DNA of 64,000 nt from Alphaproteobacteria bacterium HGW-Alphaproteobacteria-4 (GTDB lineage: Bacteria > Pseudomonadota > Alphaproteobacteria > Rhodobacterales > Rhodobacteraceae). Below, in pieces: positions 9,752 through 18,588 of this stretch. Location: positions 62,001-126,000 of the forward strand of contig PHEE01000009.1 in NCBI GenBank assembly GCA_002842855.1, given 5' to 3'. The translations under genes and the position numbers were made by a program. A model generated the notes under the pieces. That model was not told where the DNA came from, ran no database searches, and saw nothing but the letters and a program-made list of their open reading frames with translations. Every line of letters starts with the position of its first letter. Within the stretch, counting starts at the first letter, position 1.

Positions 9752-12490
9752 ATGGCGACCTATACGATCGGTGGCTACGCCACCTCGTCGATCACTTCGA
9801 GTGCGGGCAGTCTGAGCACCGGCGCGGTGTTCTCGCTCGATCCCGATTTCGCGGCGGCAACGCAGGCGATCACCGTTACCGTCACCGATAATGACGTCTA
9901 TTTCTCGGGCTCGGCGGCAATCCAGCGCGACAGCAACCAGACCGCGGTTGTCACCGAGGCGTCGGGTGCGGTGATCGCATCGGGTGCGGTCCGGCTTGGC
10001 ACTGCCTCGAGCTTTACCGCAACCACCGGCGGCACGGTCAAGATCTATCAGGTCTTCGTCGGCTCGACCCTCGTGGGCTATGTCGCGAATACGCAACTGG
10101 TCCCCGGGGCGGCATACACCGTCACCTCAACCGCCGACACCACCAACACCGGCCAGACCTATGCCTCGATCGTTACCTCGAACTACGACCCGGCCGCGGC
10201 CTCGTCGATTGTCGGCGGTTCGGGCAACGACACGCTTCTGGCCGGGGCGGGCAACGACACCATCACCGCAAATGCCGGTAACGATTACATCGACGGCGGC
10301 GCGGGCAACGATTCGATAACCGCCGGCGATGGCAACGACACCATTCTTGGCGGCACCGGCAACGACACGATTTCGGGCGGCAACGGCAATGACCGCATCG
10401 AGGGCGGCGCCGGCAACGACAGCATGTCGGGCGACGCGGGCGACGATACCTTCGTGCTCGAAAATGCCGCTGGCACCGACACCATCATCGGCGGCAGCCA
10501 GACCACGGCCGATGTAATCGACGCCACCGCGATGACCGACGCGGTCACCCTCGCCTTCTCGGGCGCAGGCGCGGGCACGCTGGGCGGCACCGGCACCACG
10601 GCCGGATTTTCGGGCATAGAGCGGGTCTTGCTGGGAAGCGGCAACGACACCGTCACCGGCTCGACAGGCGCCGATTACGTCGATGCCGGGGCGGGTGACG
10701 ACAGCCTGACCGGGGGTGCGGGCAACGACACGCTGTTTGGCGGCGCGGGCAACGACACCATCATCGGCGGCACCGGGTCCGACAGCCTTTCGGGCGACGA
10801 CGGCGACGACCTTTTCATCATCGCATCGGGCGATGGCAACGATACCATTTCGGGCGGCGAGGGCACCGACACGCTTGACGCTTCGGGCATCACCGCGGGC
10901 GTGACGCTGACCATGACCGGCGCCGGTGCAGGCTCGATCACCGGCTCGGCGGGAACCTATACCTTCAGCGAAATCGAAACCGTGCTGATGGGTTCGGGCA
11001 ACGATACGCTCAATGGCTGGTCGGGCAACGACACGCTTTTCGGCGGCGCGGGCAATGACCGGATCATCGGCGGTGCCGGTGACGACAGCCTGATCGGGGG
11101 CGACGGCAACGACACCCTGGAAGGCGGCGCCGGCAATGACACGCTGGTGGGCGGTCAGGGGGCGGATTCGCTCAATGGCGGCTCCGGCATGGATTTCGTC
11201 GATTATTCCGGCAACAACACCGCCATCAACATCAACCTCGGCACATGGTCGGTAAGCGGCGGCTGGGCGACGGGCGACAGCCTGGCCGGTGTCGATGGGG
11301 TGATCGGCTCGGCCTATGATGACACCATCATCGGCTTTGACGGCGCGAGCTATTCCGGCGCGGACATCTACACCAACATCTTCTACGGCGGCGCTGGCAA
11401 CGACTACATCGACGGCGCCGGGTCCGATGACATTCTTTACGGCGGTGCCGACAACGATACGGTGATCGGCGGCGACGGCAACGACACGCTTTCGGGCGAC
11501 GAAGGCGACGACCTGCTGATGGGCGGCAACGGAAGCGATGTCGTTTCGGGTGGCGACGGCAACGACACGATCATTGGCGGCGCGGGCAACGACACGCTTT
11601 CGGGCGGCGCCGGGCACGATGTCTTTGTGCTCGACAACAACAACGGCGCCGACACCATCCTTGATTTCGACCTGACCATGGTCGACGGCAGGACGGTTGA
11701 CCAGATCGACGTTTCGAACCTTCTCGACGGCGATGGCAACCCGGTCAACTGGGCCGACGCGGTGATTACCGCCGACGGCAACGGCAACGCGGTAATCACC
11801 TTTCCCGGCGGGCAGGCGGTCACGCTGACTGGCGTGACGCCAGAGCAGATCACCGGGCAGGCGGCGCTTTACGCCATCGGCGTGCCCTGCTTCACGGCGG
11901 GCACCGGCATTGTGACGCCAGCAGGCACAGTTCCGGTCGAATCGCTGGTGGCGGGCGATCTGGTGATGACGCGCGATCACGGCGCCCTGCCGGTTCTCTG
12001 GGCGGGCGGGCGCCAGCTTTCGCGAGCCGAACTTGCGGCGCGGCCGGACCTGCTGCCGGTTCTCATCCGCGAAAACGCGCTGGGAACGCATGGCGCGCTG
12101 CTGGTCTCGCCGCTGCACGCGGTTCTTGCCGATACTGCCCAGGGCGAACGGCTGGTGCGGGCAAAACATCTGGCGGAACTGGGCGACGGGCGCTTTCGTG
12201 TGGCGCAAGGCAAGCGGCAGGTGAGCTATCACCACTTTCTGTTGCCGCGCCACGCCATTGTCTATGCCAACGGGCTGCCCTCGGAAAGCCTTTACCCCGG
12301 CCCGGTGGCGCTGGCGACGCTGGGGCCGCAGGCCCGCGCCGAGATCATGCGCGCGGTGCCCGCCTTGGCGCCGGTTCTGCTCGGTCTTGCGGAAGCCGCG
12401 ACAATCTACGGCCCGACCGCCCGCCCGCTCGCGCGCAAGCGCGACCTGCACCTGTTGCCCCCCAGCACCGATCTGCGCCGCGTCGCCTGA
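9752..12490 (+). CDS. RTX-type calcium-binding protein with C-terminal Hint domain
   Basis: 912 aa, strongly acidic. Residues 1-150 are a beta-rich, Ser/Thr-rich region without an N-terminal signal peptide. From about 152 to 650 there are several blocks of GGxGxDxUx nonapeptides (for example GGAGNDTLFGGAGNDTI), which bind Ca2+ as a parallel beta-roll; the blocks are separated by two similar beta modules (GVTLTMTGAGAGSITG type). From residue 711 (VPCFTAGTGIVTP) a Hint domain with the nucleophile-position Cys713 is followed by VSPLHAVL and SYHHFLLPRHAIVYANGL. This is a common Rhodobacterales architecture, probably a secreted or surface protein exported by a type I system encoded elsewhere. ATG 9752 was chosen from the family-like MATYTIGGYAT start; the upstream open frame is antisense to rsgA. 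Confidence 0.88.
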   Translation: MATYTIGGYATSSITSSAGSLSTGAVFSLDPDFAAATQAITVTVTDNDVYFSGSAAIQRDSNQTAVVTEASGAVIASGAVRLGTASSFTATTGGTVKIYQVFVGSTLVGYVANTQLVPGAAYTVTSTADTTNTGQTYASIVTSNYDPAAASSIVGGSGNDTLLAGAGNDTITANAGNDYIDGGAGNDSITAGDGNDTILGGTGNDTISGGNGNDRIEGGAGNDSMSGDAGDDTFVLENAAGTDTIIGGSQTTADVIDATAMTDAVTLAFSGAGAGTLGGTGTTAGFSGIERVLLGSGNDTVTGSTGADYVDAGAGDDSLTGGAGNDTLFGGAGNDTIIGGTGSDSLSGDDGDDLFIIASGDGNDTISGGEGTDTLDASGITAGVTLTMTGAGAGSITGSAGTYTFSEIETVLMGSGNDTLNGWSGNDTLFGGAGNDRIIGGAGDDSLIGGDGNDTLEGGAGNDTLVGGQGADSLNGGSGMDFVDYSGNNTAININLGTWSVSGGWATGDSLAGVDGVIGSAYDDTIIGFDGASYSGADIYTNIFYGGAGNDYIDGAGSDDILYGGADNDTVIGGDGNDTLSGDEGDDLLMGGNGSDVVSGGDGNDTIIGGAGNDTLSGGAGHDVFVLDNNNGADTILDFDLTMVDGRTVDQIDVSNLLDGDGNPVNWADAVITADGNGNAVITFPGGQAVTLTGVTPEQITGQAALYAIGVPCFTAGTGIVTPAGTVPVESLVAGDLVMTRDHGALPVLWAGGRQLSRAELAARPDLLPVLIRENALGTHGALLVSPLHAVLADTAQGERLVRAKHLAELGDGRFRVAQGKRQVSYHHFLLPRHAIVYANGLPSESLYPGPVALATLGPQARAEIMRAVPALAPVLLGLAEAATIYGPTARPLARKRDLHLLPPSTDLRRVA

Positions 12491-12570
12491 AGACGGCCCG
12501 GTGCTGGCAGGCGGCCCCCATGCTGCGAGAGGCCCGAACAACATCGTCGTCAATGGCCGGCCCGGTTACG

Positions 12571-13761
12571 CTACCAGCGCAGCGAAAAATCCACCGCGCC
12601 CTCGGATGCCGCCCATACGCCCTTGTTTCTTGAAAAATCAATGCGCCAGGAGGGGGAAGGGTGAGAGGCTGGACAACGACCCAAGCGGGGCTCGTTACGG
12701 CTGCTTCCTTCCGGACCTGACCGGGTTGGCGAGGCGCTCGCCCGCGCCAACCTCTCGTATTTCACCGCGCGATCTTTTGCGCTGGGAATAAAATCGATTG
12801 CGAAAAACGATTCGCGGTTTTCGGAATTGATGAAGTCCGGGTTGTCCTGCAACTGCGCGACGTTCCATTCCTGCCGCGCCTGGTTGGGTGCGCCGAGACC
12901 GTTTTCAACCACCCAGTCAGTCAGCACGTTTTCGGAAATGATCATGCGGAGCCGCTCGGCCTCCAACGCCGGGTCGAGGTCCGCGTTGCGGGCAACCACG
13001 GCGGCAATGGCGGCGTCGGGGTCGGCCAGCGTGGCCTGCCAGGCTTTGGTGACCGCGGCCAACAGTTTGGTGACCGTGCCCGACGATTTCTTGGCATAGT
13101 CAGAATTGACGACCAGAACCTCACCGTAAAGCACAACGCCGTTGTCGGCCATCGGCAGCACAGTCAGATCATCGGCGGATACCCCAAGGCGCGCCAGGTC
13201 AGGCAGCAGCGCGTAGCCGAAGCCTGCAATGGCATCGACTTCGCCTGCCGCCAGAGCGGCTGCCATGCTGGCCGGGTCGCGGTGGGTCAGGGTCACGTCG
13301 ATGAGCCGGAAGCCGTTCGAATTGGCGAGGTTCTGCAGACGATTGACCATCAGGCTGTCGCTGTCATGGCCGACCCGGTGCCCGGCCAGATCGTTTACTG
13401 TTTCTATGCCGTGCGACTTCAGGCCGACTACGGTGAAAGCGGGGCGGTCATGGATGACCATGACCGAGATCACCGGTGCACCGGGATTCATCGTGATGAA
13501 TTCGGCGAAAGTGGGAAAATCGACAGCGCCCATTGCGTAGTTGCCCAACGAAACCTGGCTGACCGCGTCGAGCGCGCTGCGGGTGGGGCGGACATCGACC
13601 AAAAGCCCCTCACCTTCGAAAAAGCCGCCATCGTCGGCAAGGATATAGGCGGCGCCGGCGCCACTGACCGCGCCATCAAGCGCAAAGCGCAATTCGCTTT
13701 GGGCACTTGCGGGGTTGGTGAGCGCGAGAAGTGCGAGCGCGGCAACAAGGCGTCGGATCAT
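12571..13761 (-). CDS. NMT1/THI5-like ABC substrate-binding protein with run-on C-terminus
   Basis: 396 aa as read. A signal peptide (residues 1-20, ALLALTNPASA) is followed by an NMT1/SsuA-like periplasmic binding domain (RFALDGAVSGAGAAYILADDGGFFEGEGL, GNYAMGAVDFPTFAEF, GAPVISVMVIHDR), typical of nitrate/sulfonate/taurine/pyrimidine-precursor importers. The family-like body ends near residue 334 (FIPSAKDRAVK). The next 62 codons (from Tyr335, codon 12759-12757) read straight through the SRP RNA gene and have no protein-like character. This looks like a lost stop codon (TAA to TAC would suffice). No permease or ATPase gene is adjacent. Confidence 0.8.
   Translation of the reverse strand: MIRRLVAALALLALTNPASAQSELRFALDGAVSGAGAAYILADDGGFFEGEGLLVDVRPTRSALDAVSQVSLGNYAMGAVDFPTFAEFITMNPGAPVISVMVIHDRPAFTVVGLKSHGIETVNDLAGHRVGHDSDSLMVNRLQNLANSNGFRLIDVTLTHRDPASMAAALAAGEVDAIAGFGYALLPDLARLGVSADDLTVLPMADNGVVLYGEVLVVNSDYAKKSSGTVTKLLAAVTKAWQATLADPDAAIAAVVARNADLDPALEAERLRMIISENVLTDWVVENGLGAPNQARQEWNVAQLQDNPDFINSENRESFFAIDFIPSAKDRAVKYERLARASASPTRSGPEGSSRNEPRLGRCPASHPSPSWRIDFSRNKGVWAASEGAVDFSLRW
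12661..12757 (-). ncRNA. ffs: Signal recognition particle RNA (4.5S-like, ffs)
   Basis: Read on the minus strand it contains GGUCAGGUCCGGAAGGAAGC, the near-invariant SRP RNA apical domain (GGAA tetraloop and the asymmetric loop bound by Ffh). The ends pair: GAGAGGUUGG (from 12756) with CCAGCCUCUC (ending 12663), 10 bp with one G-U. The length of about 97 nt fits the bacterial small SRP RNA. Its 5' end lies at the point where the upstream binding-protein body should stop, so its promoter must be inside that coding region. A TTTTT on the minus strand about 15-20 nt past the 3' end could terminate it. Confidence 0.95.
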
Positions 13762-13952
13762 TGCTTGGTCCTTTCCGGCAGATGCGGACGTTGGCGCCCA
13801 CGAATTGGCACACCCGCCAGCGCAGGTGACTGCGCGGACAGATGCCCATTCCCGCTTAGCGCGCGGATCACCTGTGGGCGATAAAAAACCCCGTGATATG
13901 CAGCCATAGCGGCATTTTGGCGCAGCAAACGGGTGCGCGCCAGCGCGGGTGC

Positions 13953-15866
13953 TCAGAACCGGACCCGGTAGCGGGCAAAGCCGTTTGTGCCGATGCCCAA
14001 GGGTTCAAGCCGCAGGTGGTGCAGGTCAGGCAAGTAGCGTTCGGCCCCCGGCCCGGTTTCAAACAGTGCCGTGGTGCCCGGCAGCGCGCGAAACCGCCAA
14101 CTGCCGCCGTGGCGCGCGTGGACCGTTCCCTGCCGTGCCACGAATTGCCGTAGGACCTCGCGGCTGGGTTCGCCGCCGTCCAGCACCACCCGGTCAGGCC
14201 CGATGCCGGGAAAGCTGCCGCCGCCTGAGGCGCGGTAGTTGTTGGTGGCAATCACGAATTGCTGTGCAAGGTCGATTGGCGCGCCGCCGAACCGCAACCC
14301 GACGACGCGCCGGGCCTGTGGTGCGATCAGCGCGCCTTCGGGGCTGTAGCGCGCGGGTTCCGAGAGGTCGATCTCAAAATCAACCCCGTCTATCACGTCA
14401 AAATTGTAACCGGGAAAGTCCGGGTCGAGCAGCGGCTGGTCCTGGGTGCCGGGGAGCAGCCGGTTGAAGGCGCCCGCCGAACGCTCGAGCCATTCATGAA
14501 GTTCGGCGCCGCTGATCTGCACCGCGCGAATGGTGTTTGGAAAGTGGTAGAGGTCGGCAATGTTGCGCAGCGCTACGTCGCCTGCGGGAACGTCGGTGAA
14601 ATGCTCTGGTCCACCGCGCCCGCCGGTCTTGAACGGGGCGGTTGCGGACAGCAGCGGCAATACCGCGTGCACGGTTCCCGCGAGCGCCGATGCGACGTGC
14701 CAGCGCTGTGCATCGGCCACCAGTTTGCCGACCGGGTCGTGCGCAAGAAGTGCGAAATAGCTGTGGATTGGCGCGGTGCTGCGGCCGACCGGGCGTCGGA
14801 TGTAGGTAAGTGCAGCTAGGTGGTCTGCCTCGGCGGCGGCCAGAACCGCAGGGTCCGGCGCGGCCAGGGGGGTAACGGAGTGGTCTGGGTTGTGGCGGAA
14901 CACTGGTTCGGCACGGGCGCTGGCGGCACGCACCTGCCAGTGGTCACCCGCATGGTGCAGCACCAGATCGATCAGCCCTATGTGCGAGCCACAGGCGCCC
15001 GCCATGACCGCCGGAATGCCGTGCAGGCGTCCGGCAGAGGCATCGACCCCCGGCAGGCCCGGCGCCTCGGGGGCGGGAAAGACCAGGTGGCTGTGGCCAA
15101 TCAGAAGCGCGTCGATGCCCGCCACCCGCGCCAGCGGCAGCGCGGCATGTTCCTGCCCCGGCAGATGTTCCGCAGCGCCGATGCCGGTGTGCGCCAGCAC
15201 CACCACCAGATCGGCGCCCGATGCGCGCAGGTGGGGCACCCATGCCGACGCTGCCTCGACGATGTCGCGCGTTACGATCCGCCCGGTGAGGTGGCGATGG
15301 TCCCAGGCGGTGATCTGCGGCGGTGTGAGGCCGAGCACCCCGATTCCGATCTCGCGCGCGACGCCGTCGCCGCATACCAGCTTGCGCCGCAGCACTGTGC
15401 ATGCGGGCAGCAGCAGTTGGTCGCTGAGCGGCCCCGCTTCGCCCAGCCGATGCGCCACGTTTGCCGACACCACCGGAAACTGCGCCCCGCAAAGGGCCGC
15501 CTGCAAAAAATCGATGCCGTAGTTGAAATCGTGGTTGCCCACGGTTGCCGCGTCATAACCCACCGCGTTCATCGCCGCGATGATCGGGTGCGCCTTGCCC
15601 GCGCCAAGCCCGCGTTCCAAAGCCACAAAGTCGCCCAGCGGATTGCCTTGCAGCATGTCGCCGCAGTCAAACAACAAAGCGTTGGCCGCCTCGGCGCGGC
15701 AGTGCAGGATCAGCCCCGCCGCATGCGCCAGGCCAAATTTTTCGGCGGTTTGGTCGGTATAATAGTCGTAAGGAAGGATGTGCATATGCAGATCTGTGGT
15801 CTGCATAAGCCGCAAGTGCGCCTCGGTCGGCCCGAGCGGTGTTCGGTGGGGCCGGGCCGCATACAT
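13953..15866 (-). CDS. CpdB-like 2',3'-cyclic-nucleotide 2'-phosphodiesterase / nucleotidase
   Basis: 637 aa. An N-terminal metallophosphoesterase domain carries the motifs TTDLHMH (residues 23-29), DCGDMLQGNPLG, GNHDFNYG and GHSHLVFP, which bind the two metals. The 5'-nucleotidase C-terminal domain has NTIRAVQISGAELHEWLERS, GYNFDVIDGVDFEIDLS and ATNNYRASGGG. It hydrolyses 2',3'-cyclic and 3'-nucleotides. Unlike E. coli CpdB it shows no signal peptide; the N-terminus is polar (MYAARPHRTPLG), so it is predicted cytoplasmic or exported by an unseen route. Confidence 0.88.
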   Translation of the reverse strand: MYAARPHRTPLGPTEAHLRLMQTTDLHMHILPYDYYTDQTAEKFGLAHAAGLILHCRAEAANALLFDCGDMLQGNPLGDFVALERGLGAGKAHPIIAAMNAVGYDAATVGNHDFNYGIDFLQAALCGAQFPVVSANVAHRLGEAGPLSDQLLLPACTVLRRKLVCGDGVAREIGIGVLGLTPPQITAWDHRHLTGRIVTRDIVEAASAWVPHLRASGADLVVVLAHTGIGAAEHLPGQEHAALPLARVAGIDALLIGHSHLVFPAPEAPGLPGVDASAGRLHGIPAVMAGACGSHIGLIDLVLHHAGDHWQVRAASARAEPVFRHNPDHSVTPLAAPDPAVLAAAEADHLAALTYIRRPVGRSTAPIHSYFALLAHDPVGKLVADAQRWHVASALAGTVHAVLPLLSATAPFKTGGRGGPEHFTDVPAGDVALRNIADLYHFPNTIRAVQISGAELHEWLERSAGAFNRLLPGTQDQPLLDPDFPGYNFDVIDGVDFEIDLSEPARYSPEGALIAPQARRVVGLRFGGAPIDLAQQFVIATNNYRASGGGSFPGIGPDRVVLDGGEPSREVLRQFVARQGTVHARHGGSWRFRALPGTTALFETGPGAERYLPDLHHLRLEPLGIGTNGFARYRVRF

Positions 15867-16009
15867 CAGTTGGTCCTTGCGCAGGTCCGGGCAACGCTGG
15901 GGGCTGCGGCAGCAATCATGGCCAATTCCTTTTGCGGGCGCCTTTGCCTTGCCGGGTTCACCTTACCGGCGACGGCGCGGCACCCATAAGATTGAATTGT
16001 TGAAGAAAA

Positions 16010-16026
16010 TACAACTTATAGTTGTA
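16010..16026. promoter_or_regulatory. 17-bp palindrome between cpdB-like gene and nudC
   Basis: TACAACTTATAGTTGTA is a perfect inverted repeat (7-bp arms, 3-nt centre) in an AT-rich patch of an otherwise GC-rich divergent intergenic region. It has the size and form of a dimeric regulator operator. The regulator is unknown. Confidence 0.55.
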
Positions 16027-16118
16027 GTTGGGGCGCAAGGACACCTGACCTGTAGCATCTGGCGCAAAAGCTGCGATCGTGGCAACGGATACGAAAGCGG
16101 TTTGGGGAGGTGGGACAG

Positions 16119-17075
16119 ATGCGCGACGGGTCTGGGTTTGCCTTTGCCGGGTCCGGGCTTGACCGGGCAGCGGTGCTGCGAGGGCAACCTGCGGCGGTAT
16201 CGGCCCTGCTTGCTTCGCGGGGCGCGCGGGTGTTGCCGCTCTGGCGCGGCAGGCCGCTTTTCGCGGGTGATGATCTGGGCTGGCTTGCGCCGGGGCACGC
16301 GGCGCTGGCCGATGCGGCGGTGGCGCCGATCTTGCTGGGGGTCGATGGCACGCAGGCATGGTTTGCGCTGGATGTTTCAAACTGGCAGCCCGAGGTGCCC
16401 GCCGTCGAAGCGCCAAGCCTGTTTGACGCGGGCGAACAGCGGCATCCGCTCTTGGCCGAGCCTTTCGTATTTGCCGAGCTGCGCACCCGGATGGCAGGCT
16501 TGAGTGCCCGCGAGGGCGAGTTGGTGGCCACCGCGCGGGCTCTGACAGAATGGCATAAATCGCACGCGTTTTGTGCGCGATGCGGTGCCGCGAGCGCGCC
16601 CAGCCACGCGGGTTGGCAGCGGCATTGCCCGGCCTGCAACGCCGATCATTTTCCGCGAACCGATCCGGTGGTCATCATGCTTGTCACGCTTGGCAACAGC
16701 ACCTTGCTGGGGCGCAGCCCCGGTTGGCCCGAGGGGATGTATTCGTGCCTTGCGGGCTTTGTAGAGCCGGGCGAGACCGTTGAGGCGGCAGTGCGTCGCG
16801 AAGTTGCCGAGGAAACCGGCGTGATGGTCGGCGCGGTGCGCTATGTCACCAGCCAGCCTTGGCCGTTTCCCGCATCGCTGATGCTTGGTTGCCACGGCGA
16901 TGCCTTGGGTGGCGCGCTCACGCTCGACCCGGTTGAGATCGAGGATGCGCGCTGGGTCACGCGCGAAGAACTGGCAGCGGTCTTTGCCGGAACGCACCCC
17001 GAAATTCGCACCCCGCGACGTGGCGCCATCGCCGGTGATTTGCTGCGCCGATGGCTTGCGGATCGAGTGAAATGA
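16119..17075 (+). CDS. nudC: NAD(+)/NADH diphosphatase NudC
   Basis: 318 aa. Order: N-terminal NADH-pyrophosphatase domain, zinc ribbon (CARCGAAS...CPAC, about residues 148-170), then a Nudix domain with the box GFVEPGETVEAAVRREVAEETGV and the NudC-specific SQPWPFPASLM motif. It hydrolyses NAD(H) to NMN(H) and AMP and may also remove NAD caps from RNA. ATG 16119 is preferred because GGAGGT sits about 7 nt upstream; a GTG lies 3 codons earlier. Confidence 0.93.
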   Translation: MRDGSGFAFAGSGLDRAAVLRGQPAAVSALLASRGARVLPLWRGRPLFAGDDLGWLAPGHAALADAAVAPILLGVDGTQAWFALDVSNWQPEVPAVEAPSLFDAGEQRHPLLAEPFVFAELRTRMAGLSAREGELVATARALTEWHKSHAFCARCGAASAPSHAGWQRHCPACNADHFPRTDPVVIMLVTLGNSTLLGRSPGWPEGMYSCLAGFVEPGETVEAAVRREVAEETGVMVGAVRYVTSQPWPFPASLMLGCHGDALGGALTLDPVEIEDARWVTREELAAVFAGTHPEIRTPRRGAIAGDLLRRWLADRVK

Positions 17076-17121
17076 CGGCAGAACACATGCATTGCGGCGC
17101 ATGGGTCGGAGATTGAAGAGT

Positions 17122-17616
17122 ATGAAGTTTGCCAGTCGCGACGATATTGAAGCGCCGATCGAGTGCGTCTTTGCTGCCATGAGCGATTTTCAGGCTCTGG
17201 AACTGGTGGCAATGCGACGCGGGGTGAAGCTGCGCAGGCTTGATGCGCTGACCGAGGCGGGCGCGGGCATGTCTTGGGATATCGGCTTTCAGTATCGCGG
17301 CAAGGTGCGCAATCTGGTGGGAACCGTCGCTGCCCACGCGCCGCCCGAGCGGCTTGTTTTTGATGCCCGTGCGCAGGGCTACGAGGTGACGATGGCCTTC
17401 ACGCTGCTGGCGCTGTCGCGCAAGCGCACGCGGATGAGCACCGAAATGGAGGTGCGCCCGCGCAGCCTGCCCGCGCGCCTGCTGATGCAATCGGCACGGC
17501 TGGGGCGCGCCGCGCTGGTGCGCCGGTACACCGACCGCATCAAGCTGATGGCGCTGGAACTGGAAGACCGCGCCGGGCGCGCCGCCGGCGGGGCGCCTGC
17601 CGCAGCGGCTCAGTAA
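17122..17616 (+). CDS. SRPBCC-family (polyketide cyclase/START-like) protein
   Basis: 164 aa. MKFASRDDIEAPIECVFAAMSDFQALE is the usual first strand and helix of the SRPBCC ligand-binding fold, followed by GMSWDIGFQYRGKVRNLVGTV and a long C-terminal helix. The tail is Ala-rich. Ligand and role are unknown. Start ATG 17122 was chosen over an upstream in-frame ATG that overlaps the nudC spacer. The 3' end overlaps the convergent pheA by 7 bp. Confidence 0.75.
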   Translation: MKFASRDDIEAPIECVFAAMSDFQALELVAMRRGVKLRRLDALTEAGAGMSWDIGFQYRGKVRNLVGTVAAHAPPERLVFDARAQGYEVTMAFTLLALSRKRTRMSTEMEVRPRSLPARLLMQSARLGRAALVRRYTDRIKLMALELEDRAGRAAGGAPAAAAQ

Positions 17617-18458
17617 CGCCGGGTATCGGCCGGGTACACGCCCAGCAAAGACATGGACGAGGTAAAATAGCGTAGCTCATCGAGGGCGAGGCGCACGTTG
17701 TGGTCGTCGGGGTGGCCCTCGATGTCGGAATAGAACTGGGTCGCGGTGAAACTGCCGTCAACCATGTAGCTTTCCAGCTTGGTCATGTTGACGCCGTTGG
17801 TGGCAAACCCGCCCATGGCCTTGTAAAGCGCGGCTGGGATGTTGCGCACGCGGAACACGAAGGTGGTCATCATCGGGCCGTCGCCGCGCCGCGTCAGGTT
17901 CGGTTCGCGCGACATGATCAGAAAGCGGGTGGTGTTGTGTTCGCGGTCCTCGATGTGGCGCGAGAGCAGATCCAGCCCGTAGATCTCGCCCGCAAGCTCG
18001 CTTGCCAGTGCCGCAATCTTGGGGTCGGCGCGCTCGGCGATCAGTTTGGCAGAACCGGCGGTATCGGCGCCGGTGATGCCCCGCAGGCCGTGACGGCGCA
18101 GAAAATCGCGGCACTGACCGAGCAGCACGGTGTGACTCATTGCCGCTTCTACATCCTCGATCCGGGTGCCGGGCACCGCCAGAAGGTTGATGTGAACCCG
18201 CACGAATGCCTCGTCGATAATGTGCAGCCCGCTTTCGGGCAACAGGTGGTGAATATCGGCCACGCGACCGGCGGTAGAGTTCTCGACAGGAAGCATCGCA
18301 AGGTCTGCTTCGCCCTTGCGTACCATCTCGATTGCGTCTTCGAAGGTGGCGCAGGGAACCGCCTCCATCAGCGGACGCGCCTCGCGGCAGGCCTGATGCG
18401 AATAGGCGCCGGGTTCGCCCTGAAAGCTGATTCGTCCGGTCTGGCGGTTCGGGGTCAT
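17610..18458 (-). CDS. pheA: Prephenate dehydratase
   Basis: 282 aa, monofunctional PDT without a chorismate mutase domain. The catalytic domain starts at ISFQGEPGAYSHQACR (residues 10-25) and contains the signature VENSTAGRV. The ACT regulatory domain begins near TTFVFRVRNIPAALYKAMGGFA and includes the LESYMVDGSFTATQFYSDIEG Phe-binding stretch. It converts prephenate to phenylpyruvate. It is divergent from the cytochrome gene, a neighbourhood known in other Rhodobacterales, where kdsB often intervenes; kdsB is absent here. Confidence 0.95.
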   Translation of the reverse strand: MTPNRQTGRISFQGEPGAYSHQACREARPLMEAVPCATFEDAIEMVRKGEADLAMLPVENSTAGRVADIHHLLPESGLHIIDEAFVRVHINLLAVPGTRIEDVEAAMSHTVLLGQCRDFLRRHGLRGITGADTAGSAKLIAERADPKIAALASELAGEIYGLDLLSRHIEDREHNTTRFLIMSREPNLTRRGDGPMMTTFVFRVRNIPAALYKAMGGFATNGVNMTKLESYMVDGSFTATQFYSDIEGHPDDHNVRLALDELRYFTSSMSLLGVYPADTRRY

Positions 18459-18588
18459 GCCGTCGTCCTTGTGGTATCTGGATGCGCGCTTGCGCCGTGC
18501 TTATCGGTGCCTGCGGCTAACTATACCTTGAAAAGCGGCAGGGGAAGCGGGTAGAAGCCCGTGCAGATAATCCACGCGGGGAAGCGAC

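Noticed and set aside
10210-11620. Regular short repeats that could suggest a CRISPR array
   Set aside because: They encode calcium-binding nonapeptides in one frame and have no constant-length unique spacers.
11882-12300. Hint domain as an intein
   Set aside because: It is at the C-terminus with no C-extein and no terminal His-Asn splice motif; it fits the Rhodobacterales RTX-Hint type.
10127-12553. 808-codon open frame on the minus strand opposite the RTX gene
   Set aside because: Mirror of the GC-rich GGxGND repeats; no start signal and no known domain.
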